This document shows, piece after piece, positions 38,565 through 47,600 of a DNA stretch of 64,000 nucleotides (position 1 is its first letter; every line of letters starts with the position of its first letter). The notes under the pieces were generated by a model. The model searched no databases. It saw nothing but the letters and a program-made list of their open reading frames with translations, and was not told the origin of the DNA. The translations under genes were made by a program, and so were the position numbers. The stretch covers positions 226,402 through 290,401 of the forward strand of contig JAEPNY010000002.1 in the NCBI GenBank assembly GCA_017643165.1. The letters are read 5' to 3'. This stretch comes from Psychroserpens sp. (GTDB taxonomy: Bacteria; Bacteroidota; Bacteroidia; Flavobacteriales; Flavobacteriaceae).

Positions 38565-39956
38565 ATGACGCATCAAGATACTATAGTAGCGCTAGCCACA
38601 CCTTCAGGGAGTGGTGCCATTGCCGTAATTCGATTATCTGGTTCTGATGCCATTGTTATTGCTGATTCCTGTTTTAAATCGGTTACTTCACATAAGACAT
38701 TGGTCAAACAACCTACACATACGATACATCTCGGTCATGTCGTTGATGGAGATCGCGAATTGGATGAAGTCTTAGTGTCTGTATTTAAGAATCCTAATTC
38801 CTATACAGGAGAAGATGTAATTGAAATATCTTGTCACGGAAGCCCGTTCATTCAGCAAGAAATTTTACAGCTTTTTTTGCGTCAAGGATGCCGAATGGCG
38901 AATGCTGGAGAATTTACACTTAGAGCATTTTTAAACGGAAAATTAGATTTATCGCAAGCAGAAGCCGTAGCAGATTTAATAGCAAGTGATAATGAAGCGT
39001 CTCATCAAATTGCTATGCAGCAAATGCGCGGCGGATTTTCTTCGGAAATTGCCAAACTGCGTGAAGAGTTACTCAATTTTGCATCTTTGATTGAATTAGA
39101 ATTGGACTTTGCTGAAGAAGATGTGGAATTTGCTGATCGTTCACAGTTTAAGGAATTAGTAGAACGTATTACATTTGTTTTGAAGCGACTTATCGATTCA
39201 TTCGCGGTTGGAAATGTGATCAAAAATGGAATTCCAGTAGCGATTGTGGGTGAACCCAATGTTGGGAAGTCCACGTTACTTAACGCACTTTTAAATGAAG
39301 AGCGTGCCATAGTCTCTGAGATAGCAGGTACAACGAGAGACACGATTGAAGATGAAATATCAATAGGAGGAATTGGTTTTCGATTTATAGATACTGCAGG
39401 TATTAGAGAGACTGAAGACGTCGTTGAAACCATAGGTATCCAGAAAACTTTTGAAAAGATCGATCAAGCGCAGGTGGTGATCTATTTATTCGATAGTTCT
39501 AAGATGATCTCAGAACTTTCTAGCGTCAAGGTAGAGATCGAAAAAATTAAGAATAAATATCCGCAAAAGCCCTTATTAATAATTGCCAATAAGATTGATC
39601 AGCTTGATGATTTGCTATTAGCAACGTTGCAAAATGAAATTGAAGGCATCAAACTCTTATCGGCTAAATCCGGATTCGGCGTAGAAGCATTAACTAATTC
39701 ATTATTGGAACTTATCAATACTGGTGCTTTACGAAATAACGAAACTATTGTTACCAACTCACGCCATTATGACGCCTTACTTAAGGCCTTTGAGGAAATC
39801 CAAAAAGTAAAATATGGATTAGAAACCGGCTTATCAGGAGATTTATTGGCGATAGATATCCGACAAGCCTTGTATCATTTTGGTGAGATTACCGGTGAGA
39901 TTACTAACGACGACCTTCTAGGCAATATCTTTGCGAATTTCTGTATTGGAAAGTAA
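38565..39956 (+). CDS. mnmE: tRNA modification GTPase MnmE (TrmE)
   Basis: 463 residues. An N-terminal tetrahydrofolate-binding domain (about 1-118), a helical domain and an inserted G domain (P-loop GEPNVGKSTLLN, switch GTTRDTIEDE, DTAGIRET, NKID) are all present. The protein ends with the conserved FCIGK, whose Cys is needed for activity. With MnmG it adds the cmnm5 group to wobble uridines of tRNA. Its last 18 bases are also the attachment site of the island that follows. The gene is complete and remains intact after insertion. Confidence 0.97.
   Translation: MTHQDTIVALATPSGSGAIAVIRLSGSDAIVIADSCFKSVTSHKTLVKQPTHTIHLGHVVDGDRELDEVLVSVFKNPNSYTGEDVIEISCHGSPFIQQEILQLFLRQGCRMANAGEFTLRAFLNGKLDLSQAEAVADLIASDNEASHQIAMQQMRGGFSSEIAKLREELLNFASLIELELDFAEEDVEFADRSQFKELVERITFVLKRLIDSFAVGNVIKNGIPVAIVGEPNVGKSTLLNALLNEERAIVSEIAGTTRDTIEDEISIGGIGFRFIDTAGIRETEDVVETIGIQKTFEKIDQAQVVIYLFDSSKMISELSSVKVEIEKIKNKYPQKPLLIIANKIDQLDDLLLATLQNEIEGIKLLSAKSGFGVEALTNSLLELINTGALRNNETIVTNSRHYDALLKAFEEIQKVKYGLETGLSGDLLAIDIRQALYHFGEITGEITNDDLLGNIFANFCIGK
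39939..39956 (+). repeat. left attachment repeat at the mnmE 3' end
   Basis: TTCTGTATTGGAAAGTAA, codes FCIGK and stop. It recurs at 53461-53478 with two changes (GGA/GGG, AAG/AAA), both silent in this frame. This is the core of attL or attR. SGI1 is known to use the same last 18 bp of mnmE (thdF/trmE) in Salmonella. Confidence 0.88.
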
Positions 39957-40071
39957 TTAACATTTACTGAGAGTAAATAATTTGATAGATATTATTCAGT
40001 ATAGATCAATATATATAGAGGTTTTAAAGATATTTAATTAATTGCTGTTAATAAGTAATACTTCTTAATTA

Positions 40072-40119
40072 GGTACAAAAATGTACCAGATTTGTACCTT
40101 TAACTACGTGAGGTACAAA
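40072..40119. repeat. left-end cluster of GGTACAAA / TTTGTACC repeats
   Basis: GGTACAAA at 40072-40079 and 40112-40119 and the inverted TTTGTACC at 40091-40098, within 160 bases of the left core. The piece 40081-40099 (ATGTACCAGATTTGTACCT) is matched 17 of 19 near the right end. These are likely integrase arm-type or excisionase binding sites. Confidence 0.6.
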
Positions 40120-40181
40120 AATTTAAACTTCTTCACGCTGAGAATTGTTTTGCGCTACAATGAGCAACTTAGTGCAACATC

Positions 40182-40559
40182 ATGCAACAATCTGAAACAA
40201 TGAGTAGTAATATTAGAATTAATAGAATTTGTCAATTCTGTAACGAAGAATTTGTTGCAAAAACTACTGTTACTAAGTATTGTGGCGATAATTGCGCAAA
40301 AAAAGCTTACAAACAGCGCATACGTTTGAAGAAATTAGAGAAGAGTGATGAGGATACTCTCACTAAAATCAATATTCCACATGAGAGATTAAGAGCTAAA
40401 GAGTTTCTAACTATTGCAGATGTATGTTTATTGTTATCTGTGAGTAGATGGACTGTGTGGCGTAAGATTAAAGAGCACAAAATAATAGCAAAGAAGATAG
40501 GCAGTCGAGTTCTTATAAGACGTGCTGATTTGGATAACTACTTAAATGAAATATCATGA
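40182..40559 (+). CDS. zinc-binding HTH protein, excisionase-like
   Basis: 125 residues. An N-terminal zinc-ribbon-like cluster (CQFCNEEF ... KYCGDNC, four Cys at about 17-39) is followed by an HTH_17/excisionase fold (FLTIADVCLLLSVSRWTVWRKI, then IGSRVLIRRADLDNYL). Start choice between Met1 and Met7 is open. It overlaps the integrase gene by 4 bases, so it is probably translated with it. Likely role: control of integration direction. This is inference from position and fold. Confidence 0.8.
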   Translation: MQQSETMSSNIRINRICQFCNEEFVAKTTVTKYCGDNCAKKAYKQRIRLKKLEKSDEDTLTKINIPHERLRAKEFLTIADVCLLLSVSRWTVWRKIKEHKIIAKKIGSRVLIRRADLDNYLNEIS

Positions 40560-41713
40560 TCACGAAAGTTACTTTGAGAAGAAAGCCAATTAGTAAGAAC
40601 AGGCATAGTCTTTATTTAGACTTTTATCCTGCAATAATAGTTAATGGAGATAACAGAACTACAAGACGACAATTTTTGGGCCTTTACATCCATGATAAAC
40701 CAGCGAATCCACTTGAAAAACAAGATAATAAGCAAACATTATTGTTGGCAGAGCAAATAAGACAAAAAAGAGAGAATGAATTAAATAAACCTGAAATTTA
40801 TACCGCTTTTGAGTTGGAACAATTAAAAGCCAAGGAAAAAGGAGAGCTGTCTTTTATTGGTTATTATGAGCAATTAATGGACAGGCATCAAGGAAAGAAT
40901 TATGACGTTTGGCTCTCTGCTTTGTTTTATTTAAAAGAATTCACAGGTGGAAAACTAAAATTTAATGAAGTAAATGAGAGGTTTTGTAATGATTACAGAT
41001 ATTATTTACTGATGGCTAAAAGCAGGAGGAGAGGTAAACGAAATTTAAGTCAGAATACTGCTCATACCTATTTCAATAAATTTAAAGCCACACTCAAACA
41101 AGCTTTCAAGGATAATATTTTATCCTATGATCTTAATTCAAAAATTCCTCGAATAGAAGAGAAGGAAACAAATCGTAATTTCTTAACTGCAGAAGAGGTT
41201 AACAGGTTGGCTAATGCGGAATGTCCAAATTATCTTCTAAAAAAAGCCTCTTTATTTTCTATTCTGACAGGTCTTAGGTATAGCGATATTGAAAAGCTAA
41301 AATGGAAAGAAGTAGTAAAGAATAGCGAAGGTGAATACCTCATTCAATTTAGTCAAAAGAAAACTGAAGGAAGAGAATACCATCCAATTTCAAAGCAAGC
41401 CTATGAATTATTGGGTGATGAAAAAAGTCCTAATGAAACAGTATTTGAAGGGCTAAAGTACTCGGCTCATTTAAATAATCAACTATTGAAATGGGTAATG
41501 AATGCTGGAATACAGAAGCATATAACATTTCACTGCTTTAGACATACTTATGCAGTTTTGCAACTCGAAGGAGAAACTTCTATCTATACTGTATCCAAAA
41601 TGTTAGGTCATAAAAATGTAAAAACAACCCAGGTATATTCAAAGATTGTAAATGAATCTAAAAGAAGAACAACTGATAAAATTGTGATAGACTTTGGAGA
41701 TGGAGGTAAGTGA
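40556..41713 (+). CDS. tyrosine recombinase / integrase of the island
   Basis: 385 residues: an arm-binding N-terminus (about 1-75), a core-binding SAM-like domain (about 95-200) and a catalytic domain (about 205-375). The catalytic set is visible: Arg241 (TGLRYSDIEKLKW), His326 and Arg329 (HCFRHTYA), His352 (MLGHKNVKTTQ) and Tyr361 (VYSKI). This is the Bacteroidota element type. It sits 600 bases from the left core and presumably recombines the mnmE repeats. Confidence 0.93.
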   Translation: MITKVTLRRKPISKNRHSLYLDFYPAIIVNGDNRTTRRQFLGLYIHDKPANPLEKQDNKQTLLLAEQIRQKRENELNKPEIYTAFELEQLKAKEKGELSFIGYYEQLMDRHQGKNYDVWLSALFYLKEFTGGKLKFNEVNERFCNDYRYYLLMAKSRRRGKRNLSQNTAHTYFNKFKATLKQAFKDNILSYDLNSKIPRIEEKETNRNFLTAEEVNRLANAECPNYLLKKASLFSILTGLRYSDIEKLKWKEVVKNSEGEYLIQFSQKKTEGREYHPISKQAYELLGDEKSPNETVFEGLKYSAHLNNQLLKWVMNAGIQKHITFHCFRHTYAVLQLEGETSIYTVSKMLGHKNVKTTQVYSKIVNESKRRTTDKIVIDFGDGGK

Positions 41714-42413
41714 AAAGACATTTTACAATTATGTCGAACCTAAATATAGGTTAGATGAAATTTTCGATTTTCAGGATAATAATGATGGTGTTTTAGCTTT
41801 TACTAATCCGAATAAAATCAAAATTCAATTAGATAAATGCTTAAATGACTATCCTGACTATTTAAACATAATAGTTGATTTTCTTGAAACGAAGAAAATA
41901 TTTATTAAATCAGAATTAAGAAGTAAAAGTAAAGAGATAGAAGCACTATCTGAGTTAGACGATCAATATGGGTGGAAGTACTCTGTAAAAAAAGCTTTCA
42001 CAGATAATTTTGAAGAAAAAATTTCGATGATAAATAAATGGATTAATAGCCATACTTCAGAATTTTCAAAAAAAGAGCCCTTAGAATTAAATAAACTCTT
42101 CTCAAACAACTTTGATTCCAGAAGTCAAGAACAGGTTCATGATTACTTCTATAAGGCGCTTGTACAGTCTAAATACCTTACTATCGAAGATTTCTATCTC
42201 TGGCTTGAATTGGCCTTTGATAAATTGGAAAAACCCAAAATCCGATTTGAATTTAAAAGAGAATTTAAGATCAATACTATTAGGCGAATATTCTATAAGT
42301 TCTATAGCAGTTCGCCAAATAAGTACAGAAATAAAGAAAAGTATGCATCACTTTTAGGGGATTATTTTCATGGTTTTAGCACTCCCAGAGTAGATGGCAA
42401 TTTTTCTGACTAA
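41694..42413 (+). CDS. hypothetical protein next to the integrase
   Basis: 239 residues, soluble and rich in Lys, Asp and aromatic residues. It overlaps the integrase end by 20 bases, a sign of coupled translation. I do not recognise a domain. Proteins of similar size in this position are seen in Bacteroidota integrative elements, but no role is known to me. The second Met (41700) is a possible start too. Confidence 0.65.
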   Translation: MEMEVSEKTFYNYVEPKYRLDEIFDFQDNNDGVLAFTNPNKIKIQLDKCLNDYPDYLNIIVDFLETKKIFIKSELRSKSKEIEALSELDDQYGWKYSVKKAFTDNFEEKISMINKWINSHTSEFSKKEPLELNKLFSNNFDSRSQEQVHDYFYKALVQSKYLTIEDFYLWLELAFDKLEKPKIRFEFKREFKINTIRRIFYKFYSSSPNKYRNKEKYASLLGDYFHGFSTPRVDGNFSD

Positions 42414-42507
42414 CACATACAGAATTCATACGGAAAGTACATAAAGTACGTATTTCTTTTCCTCCATATTAACACTCATTAAAATTGCGATAATAAAACT
42501 ATACGCA

Positions 42508-42849
42508 ATGAAAACACCCAATTTTGAGCAACTGCCAAATGCAGTCGCTGAGTTAAGAACTCAAATAAATGAAATAAAATCAATAATTCTTGAAAAGATT
42601 GATGATGATCGCACCGCAAAGAATCCTTTGAGCATAAAGGAAGTCTCAGAAATTACCATGCTATCAGTCCCGACTATTTATAGCTATTGTCAAAAGAATA
42701 AAATCCCTCATTCAAAGGTTGGTAATAGACTCTATTTTTTTCGACAAGAAATCATAGGGTGGATTAAGTTGAGTAAACGAAAAAGTTTATCTGATTTGAT
42801 GATAGATGCAGAAAACTACCTTAAAGAGAAAGGAGGTAATCATGTTTAG
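42508..42849 (+). CDS. HTH_17 excisionase-like DNA-binding protein
   Basis: 113 residues. A helical N-terminus (about 1-45) is followed by PLSIKEVSEITMLSVPTIYSYCQKNKIPHSKVGNRLYFFRQEI, a standard HTH_17 winged helix of the MerR/excisionase kind. It overlaps the next gene by 8 bases. Proteins of this type serve as excisionase or regulator in Bacteroidota mobile elements. Confidence 0.85.
   Translation: MKTPNFEQLPNAVAELRTQINEIKSIILEKIDDDRTAKNPLSIKEVSEITMLSVPTIYSYCQKNKIPHSKVGNRLYFFRQEIIGWIKLSKRKSLSDLMIDAENYLKEKGGNHV
42829..42837 (+). promoter_or_regulatory. strong Shine-Dalgarno before the ATPase gene
   Basis: AAAGGAGGT, 4 bases ahead of the ATG at 42842. Full Shine-Dalgarno sites are uncommon in Bacteroidota. 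It decides the start of the ATPase gene and suggests translation is set from inside the preceding gene. Confidence 0.75.
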
Positions 42850-43807
42850 TTTTAGTCTACCTGAACCAGATAGAAGTAATAGAGGTGTTGAGAGAAATAT
42901 TGATATAAACTCAATGGAAGGTGTTTATTCAATAAAAGAACTATTTGACAGACAAACGAATGAAATTCCGTGCCTTATTGAACCAATTTTACCGAGTGTT
43001 GGAATTTGCGCATTAGCTGGTAGTAGTGACACAGGAAAAAGCAGTCTTTTAAGACAAATGGCAATATCTATCACATTAGGCAAGAAGAATTTTTTAGGAT
43101 TTAACATTAATTCAATTCATCAAAGTGTTATCTATATTAGTACGGAGGATGATGATATTGCGATCTCCTATCTTATAAATAAAGCGCAGAATGATGAATC
43201 GTATAATGTTGATGAACTGAATGATGAACTAATTTTTATTACTCAAATCTCTGGCTTATGGTCAAAGCTAAATGACATTTTAAGTGTCAAGAAAGTGGAT
43301 TTAATTGTTGTGGATTCATTTACAGATTTATACAGTAACAGTATGAACGATTCAAACCAAGTAAGAGGGTTTTTAAACAGATTTAATGCATTAGCTTACA
43401 ATCATCATTGCCTGGTGTTATTTCTGCACCATGTTGGAAAGAGAACAGAAGGATTGAAGCCCAGCAAACACAATCTTTTAGGGTCACAGGGATTTGAGGC
43501 TAAGATGAGAGTTGTTTTAGAGTTAAGAAAAGATAATTGTAATTCAACATTAAGGCATTTATGTGTATTAAAAGGGAATTATTTGCCAGAGGCATTTAAA
43601 GAGGAAAGTTTTGTTTTAAAATTTAATGAGAATATGTTATTCAGCTATACGCAGGAAAGAGTTTTGTTTAGCAAGCTCAATTCTTCCACTAATTGGAAGT
43701 TAGAATGCGATATTAGGGAGTTATCCGAAAAAGGTTATAAGCAAGTTGAAATAGCTAAAAAACTAAAAATATCTCAGCCTACGGTAAGTAGAGTATTAAA
43801 CTCATAA
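42842..43807 (+). CDS. RecA-like/RepA-type ATPase of the element
   Basis: 321 residues from the ATG with the strong Shine-Dalgarno; a longer frame opens 12 codons earlier. The Walker A is GSSDTGKSSLLRQM, the Walker B DLIVVDSFTDLY, as in the AAA_25/RepA DNA-helicase family. The end (LSEKGYKQVEIAKKLKISQPTVSRVL) is a helix-turn-helix. Such ATPases occur in mobilisable elements of Bacteroidota and may help replicate or process the excised circle. That role is inferred. Confidence 0.85.
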   Translation: MFSFSLPEPDRSNRGVERNIDINSMEGVYSIKELFDRQTNEIPCLIEPILPSVGICALAGSSDTGKSSLLRQMAISITLGKKNFLGFNINSIHQSVIYISTEDDDIAISYLINKAQNDESYNVDELNDELIFITQISGLWSKLNDILSVKKVDLIVVDSFTDLYSNSMNDSNQVRGFLNRFNALAYNHHCLVLFLHHVGKRTEGLKPSKHNLLGSQGFEAKMRVVLELRKDNCNSTLRHLCVLKGNYLPEAFKEESFVLKFNENMLFSYTQERVLFSKLNSSTNWKLECDIRELSEKGYKQVEIAKKLKISQPTVSRVLNS

Positions 43808-43808
43808 T

Positions 43809-43845
43809 ATTCAATATTCAATATCTTTAGATATGAATATTGAAT
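43809..43845. repeat. palindromic hairpin after the ATPase gene
   Basis: ATTCAATATTCAATATCT faces AGATATGAATATTGAAT across a one-base gap, so the two halves pair over about 17 positions with a single-base bulge. It starts two bases after the stop codon. There is no clear T run, so it may be a terminator, a binding site or part of a replication origin. Confidence 0.45.
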
Positions 43846-44260
43846 ATAAAGTTGCTAATTGAATAATTTATTTATATAAACTCGATTAAGATCTCTGTCG
43901 GTTCTTAGCCCAATCATTTCATGATTATTTTTTAGGAAGGAAATCGGATATTAAAAAAGCACACCCTTCATAATTCTTTTACAAAGCTCCAAATGTTTCA
44001 AGTTTTTCTTTCTAACCGTACTTAGGCACGTCCAGTAATAACTAAAAATCATCTAATGACATCGATTTCACTTAAACGTCATATTTAGTGCTATCTAACA
44101 ACACTATTCGTAGATATAACAGTTAAATATTTACTATTAGTAAATAATGGATGATACTATTTTTTCCTATTATTATTTAACGTTCTGATATTGATTTTTT
44201 TAAGTACTATTTGCAGTTATAAAAATCATTAGAAAAATAGTCATTGAATAGAAAACTATT

Positions 44261-44281
44261 AAAAATCCTGTTCGGATTTTT
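44261..44281 (+). other. hairpin upstream of the NACHT operon promoter
   Basis: AAAAATCC and GGATTTTT arms around a 5-base loop, ending right at the -7 box TATCTTTG. It could end upstream transcription or form an operator over the promoter. Confidence 0.45.
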
Positions 44282-44289
44282 TATCTTTG
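44282..44289 (+). promoter_or_regulatory. -7 box of the NACHT operon
   Basis: TATCTTTG, a perfect TAnnTTTG match, 63 bases ahead of the small membrane protein start. The leader of about 55 bases leaves room for translational control. Confidence 0.5.
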
Positions 44290-44352
44290 AGAGATATAAC
44301 TCAATATATATCAAAAGAATAGATGAATAATTAACCTTAAATCTTTTTAAAA

Positions 44353-44634
44353 ATGAACAAAACTCTTAAAGCAGTCCTTATAACTGTAAATGCTATAATG
44401 TTAATACTTGCAGTTTATTGGTATTACGAAAGTTCTGAGATAGAACCATTAATAGTATTTCTTGGACAAACAGCTTCTATCTTAATATTAATATTCGAAA
44501 AGAAATTATCAAAAAATTTAGTAAGTAAAGTATCGGATTCTAAGGTTAGGATAAAGACATCAAAAGATGATGATAGCCATATCGAGGTAAAGAATATAAA
44601 GAAGAAGTCTGATGTTAAAATAGAAAGGAAATAA
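44353..44634 (+). CDS. small two-span membrane protein of the NACHT operon
   Basis: 93 residues. Two membrane spans (about 6-24 and 31-48) with a short loop containing SSEIEP, then a charged tail of about 40 residues with alternating beta-like pieces (KVRIKTS, SHIEVKNI, SDVKI). No family recognised. Its stop directly abuts the NACHT ATG (44634/44635), so both are made together. Inference: a membrane effector or anchor controlled by the NACHT protein, since that protein lacks an obvious effector domain of its own. Confidence 0.7.
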   Translation: MNKTLKAVLITVNAIMLILAVYWYYESSEIEPLIVFLGQTASILILIFEKKLSKNLVSKVSDSKVRIKTSKDDDSHIEVKNIKKKSDVKIERK

Positions 44635-47600
44635 ATGTTTGGTAAAATTCGATCTTTATTTAAATCAAGAAAAGATAAATTAGGAGATGTAACTATTCAG
44701 AATCTCACAAACTCGAAGGCTTTAGTAGTTGATAAACTCACAATAGCATCGAAGGATGATCTTGATAGTTTCTATGTTGATAAGAAAATAACAAAGTCGG
44801 AGATAAATAAAGAAGATTATCAAGGTTTTATTGGAGAGATAGATTTAAAGGATAATTTAATTGATAGAAAGTTCTACAATTTAGAGGATTCAAATATTAA
44901 AGAATTAGGTTTTTTTTTTAATGAGAGGCTGAATGATGTAGACCTTTTAACGGCAGTTGAAGAAAAACAGAAAGTTGTAGTATTAGGGAATCCAGGATTA
45001 GGTAAAACAACAGAATTAGAAAGGGTAGCATATAATATTTGGTACGCTGATGAAAGTGAATATATCCCAGTTTATAGAAACCTGAAGAATTTTACACTTC
45101 AAGATACTATTAATTCTTATCTATTAGTCAAATGGAAACCTTTAGATAAAATACTTTTCATTTTTGACGGAATTGATGAGATACAGAATATTCAAGATTT
45201 TACATCCAAGTTAGAAACCTTCATTTCCAATTTAGATAAGAATAAAGTTGATTATCGGTTTATAGTCAGTTGTAGAACTAATGTTTACGAAAGTATAGTA
45301 AAGAGCATTACAGAATTTCATGTTTATTATTTGAGAGATTTGTCTTTTCAGGAGGGATTAAAACTTTTGAAGCAAAAGACAAATGATAAGGTTATTGATT
45401 CGGATATTAATGATGAATATGAAGGCTTCTTAAAGAATCCATTCTTGGTTGATATTGTCTCTTCGTATATAAATTCTAATAATAGTTTACCCAAAAGTAC
45501 TTCTGAATTATGGGAAAAATATATAGACAGAAGATTAATATTAGATGAGGAAGAAAAATTAAAAAAACAGACAATTAATCCTCCATTAATTAAAACCTAT
45601 TCCAGGAAATTATCATTAGTCAATGAATTAATGAAAACAAATGTTTTTAATGAAGATAATCTCTTTAAAATTGTTGGGAATAATAGAGAGAACTTTGAAG
45701 AATTTAGAAAGAACCCCTTGATTGAAAAACATAAAGGCAAACCAGTTTGGAACTTTGAACATAGAAATATCCAAGAATATTTTGCCGCTCTTGCAGTATC
45801 AAAAAAGGAATTTAAAAATATATTAGAATTTATTCAGATAAGTGATACTTCAAGGACTCATCCATCATTATTTAATACGATAACTTTTTTAATCAATTTA
45901 TTAGATAAAAATTCGGATAAGTATAATGATCTGGTAAATTGGTTTGTTAACAACGAACCTGAACTTTTATTTAGAGCCGACGTTGGTCGTATTTCTTCAG
46001 ATGTTAAAGAAAAAGTATTTCAGAATTATTTTCAAAAAGAATGTATTGAGAAAACGCTATGGATTAATACAAATAGAACTTATGAATTAGATAAAATAGC
46101 GAAGTTTAGTGATTGTAAAAATAACTTTCAATATTTAGTCAAGATATATGAAGACAAAGGTTTACATTTTAGAATAAGGTATTCTGCACTTGAAATATTG
46201 GCCTTCTTTGGGATTCCAAATGGAGAACTTCTTAATATTAGAAAAAGTGTTTTAGAGGAAATAAGAAATAATGATAATGAAGCACCAATAAAAGCACAAT
46301 TAATTCGATTGATTAATTCTAAAGAAGAATTGTTGAATGATAATGATTTAATAGAGGATGTTTTTGAGATTTTCAAAACAGAAACTAATAAAGAAATTAA
46401 TACAGCTCTTTTATCATTAATTAACGATTTCGAGGATATTGAAAGATTTTCAGCCTATATAAAAGAAGAGTTTTTGAGAGCTCATAATTTGAAAAAACGG
46501 GATGAAGAAGATGAAGTTGGAAGAGGTAATTCATATAAATCTCAAAAGCTAATTATCAAACTACAATCATCCGAGGATTTCTTAGAAGTAATGAAATATT
46601 ATTTCATTGACCACACTAATCTTAGTTACAATAATGATTTTGCAGAACAGTTACTCGAAAGGTGTATTCATTTTAGTAAAGATGATGATGATTTTGTCGT
46701 TAATCTGCTATCACAGATTAAAGAGCATCATAGGTTTCACGTTCATGACAGGTTTCTCAGTCGGGTTATAATCGACTGTAATGCAAAAACATCGTCATTA
46801 TTGTATTTATTACGTAATGAGAAATTTAGAAACGTTAGTGTTTTTGTTGCTCGATTTGTCGATTTTACAAATGTTGATCAAGTTGTTGAAATAATATCTG
46901 AACAAGAAATTGATAATAAAGAAATTGAGGGATTCAGGAATATGATTGGCAGTCATAATCATTTTGAGAGAAATATTGCTGTAAAATTCGACGAACTAAT
47001 GAGGGATAAAGGGGTAGATTTTAAGCAAGAAGTTTATACTGATGAGAAACGCGAATTAGATATTAAAAAACATTTTGAAAACATTCAGGATCAATTAGAT
47101 GTTTTGTTTAATAAAAAAGAGCTTTTAAAGAGGATAGAAATTGTATTCAAACAAGGAGATGATAATGTTTTAACCTGGGATGATATTTCTAATATTAGGA
47201 AAAGATGGTATGAAAAAAATGGTCATGGAAATGTCTTGTTAAATAGTCCCTTGGATATTATTGACACAATAATGCCAAGAGGAAATTATAAGCTAAAGTT
47301 TGAAGAAGTAAAAAGAATAGTCAATAATGAGGATATACTATTTTTTGAGTTGAAAAAACTTATAGAAAAGTACAAGAGTTCTCAATGGAAATACGAACTG
47401 TTAGAAGAACATAAAGATGTCATAAAAAAGTGGTCTATTGAAACTTCTAAAAAAATAGATTTCGCTAATATTATCAAATTACATAAACGAGGTTCATTCT
47501 CATTTATTAACGATGCTTATAAGAAGATTGAATTAATCTTTTATTTTCAAGATCTTATAAAATTTGAGTTAGATAAGGAGTTTCTGTTAAACTGTATTGA

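Larger units (their letters stand above)
43808..44352. other. 545-base non-coding stretch between backbone and cargo
   Basis: No frame longer than about 60 codons. Contents seen: an imperfect palindrome directly after the ATPase stop (43809-43845), AT-rich sequence, a hairpin (44261-44281) and a -7 box (44282-44289) for the NACHT operon. The middle (about 43900-44200) shows no gene that I can support. It could hold an element origin or a small RNA. Confidence 0.5.

Noticed and set aside
42806-43807. Longer start for the RecA-like ATPase
   Set aside because: The strong Shine-Dalgarno at 42829-42837 points to the ATG at 42842; the extra 12 residues are read from the HTH gene in another frame.
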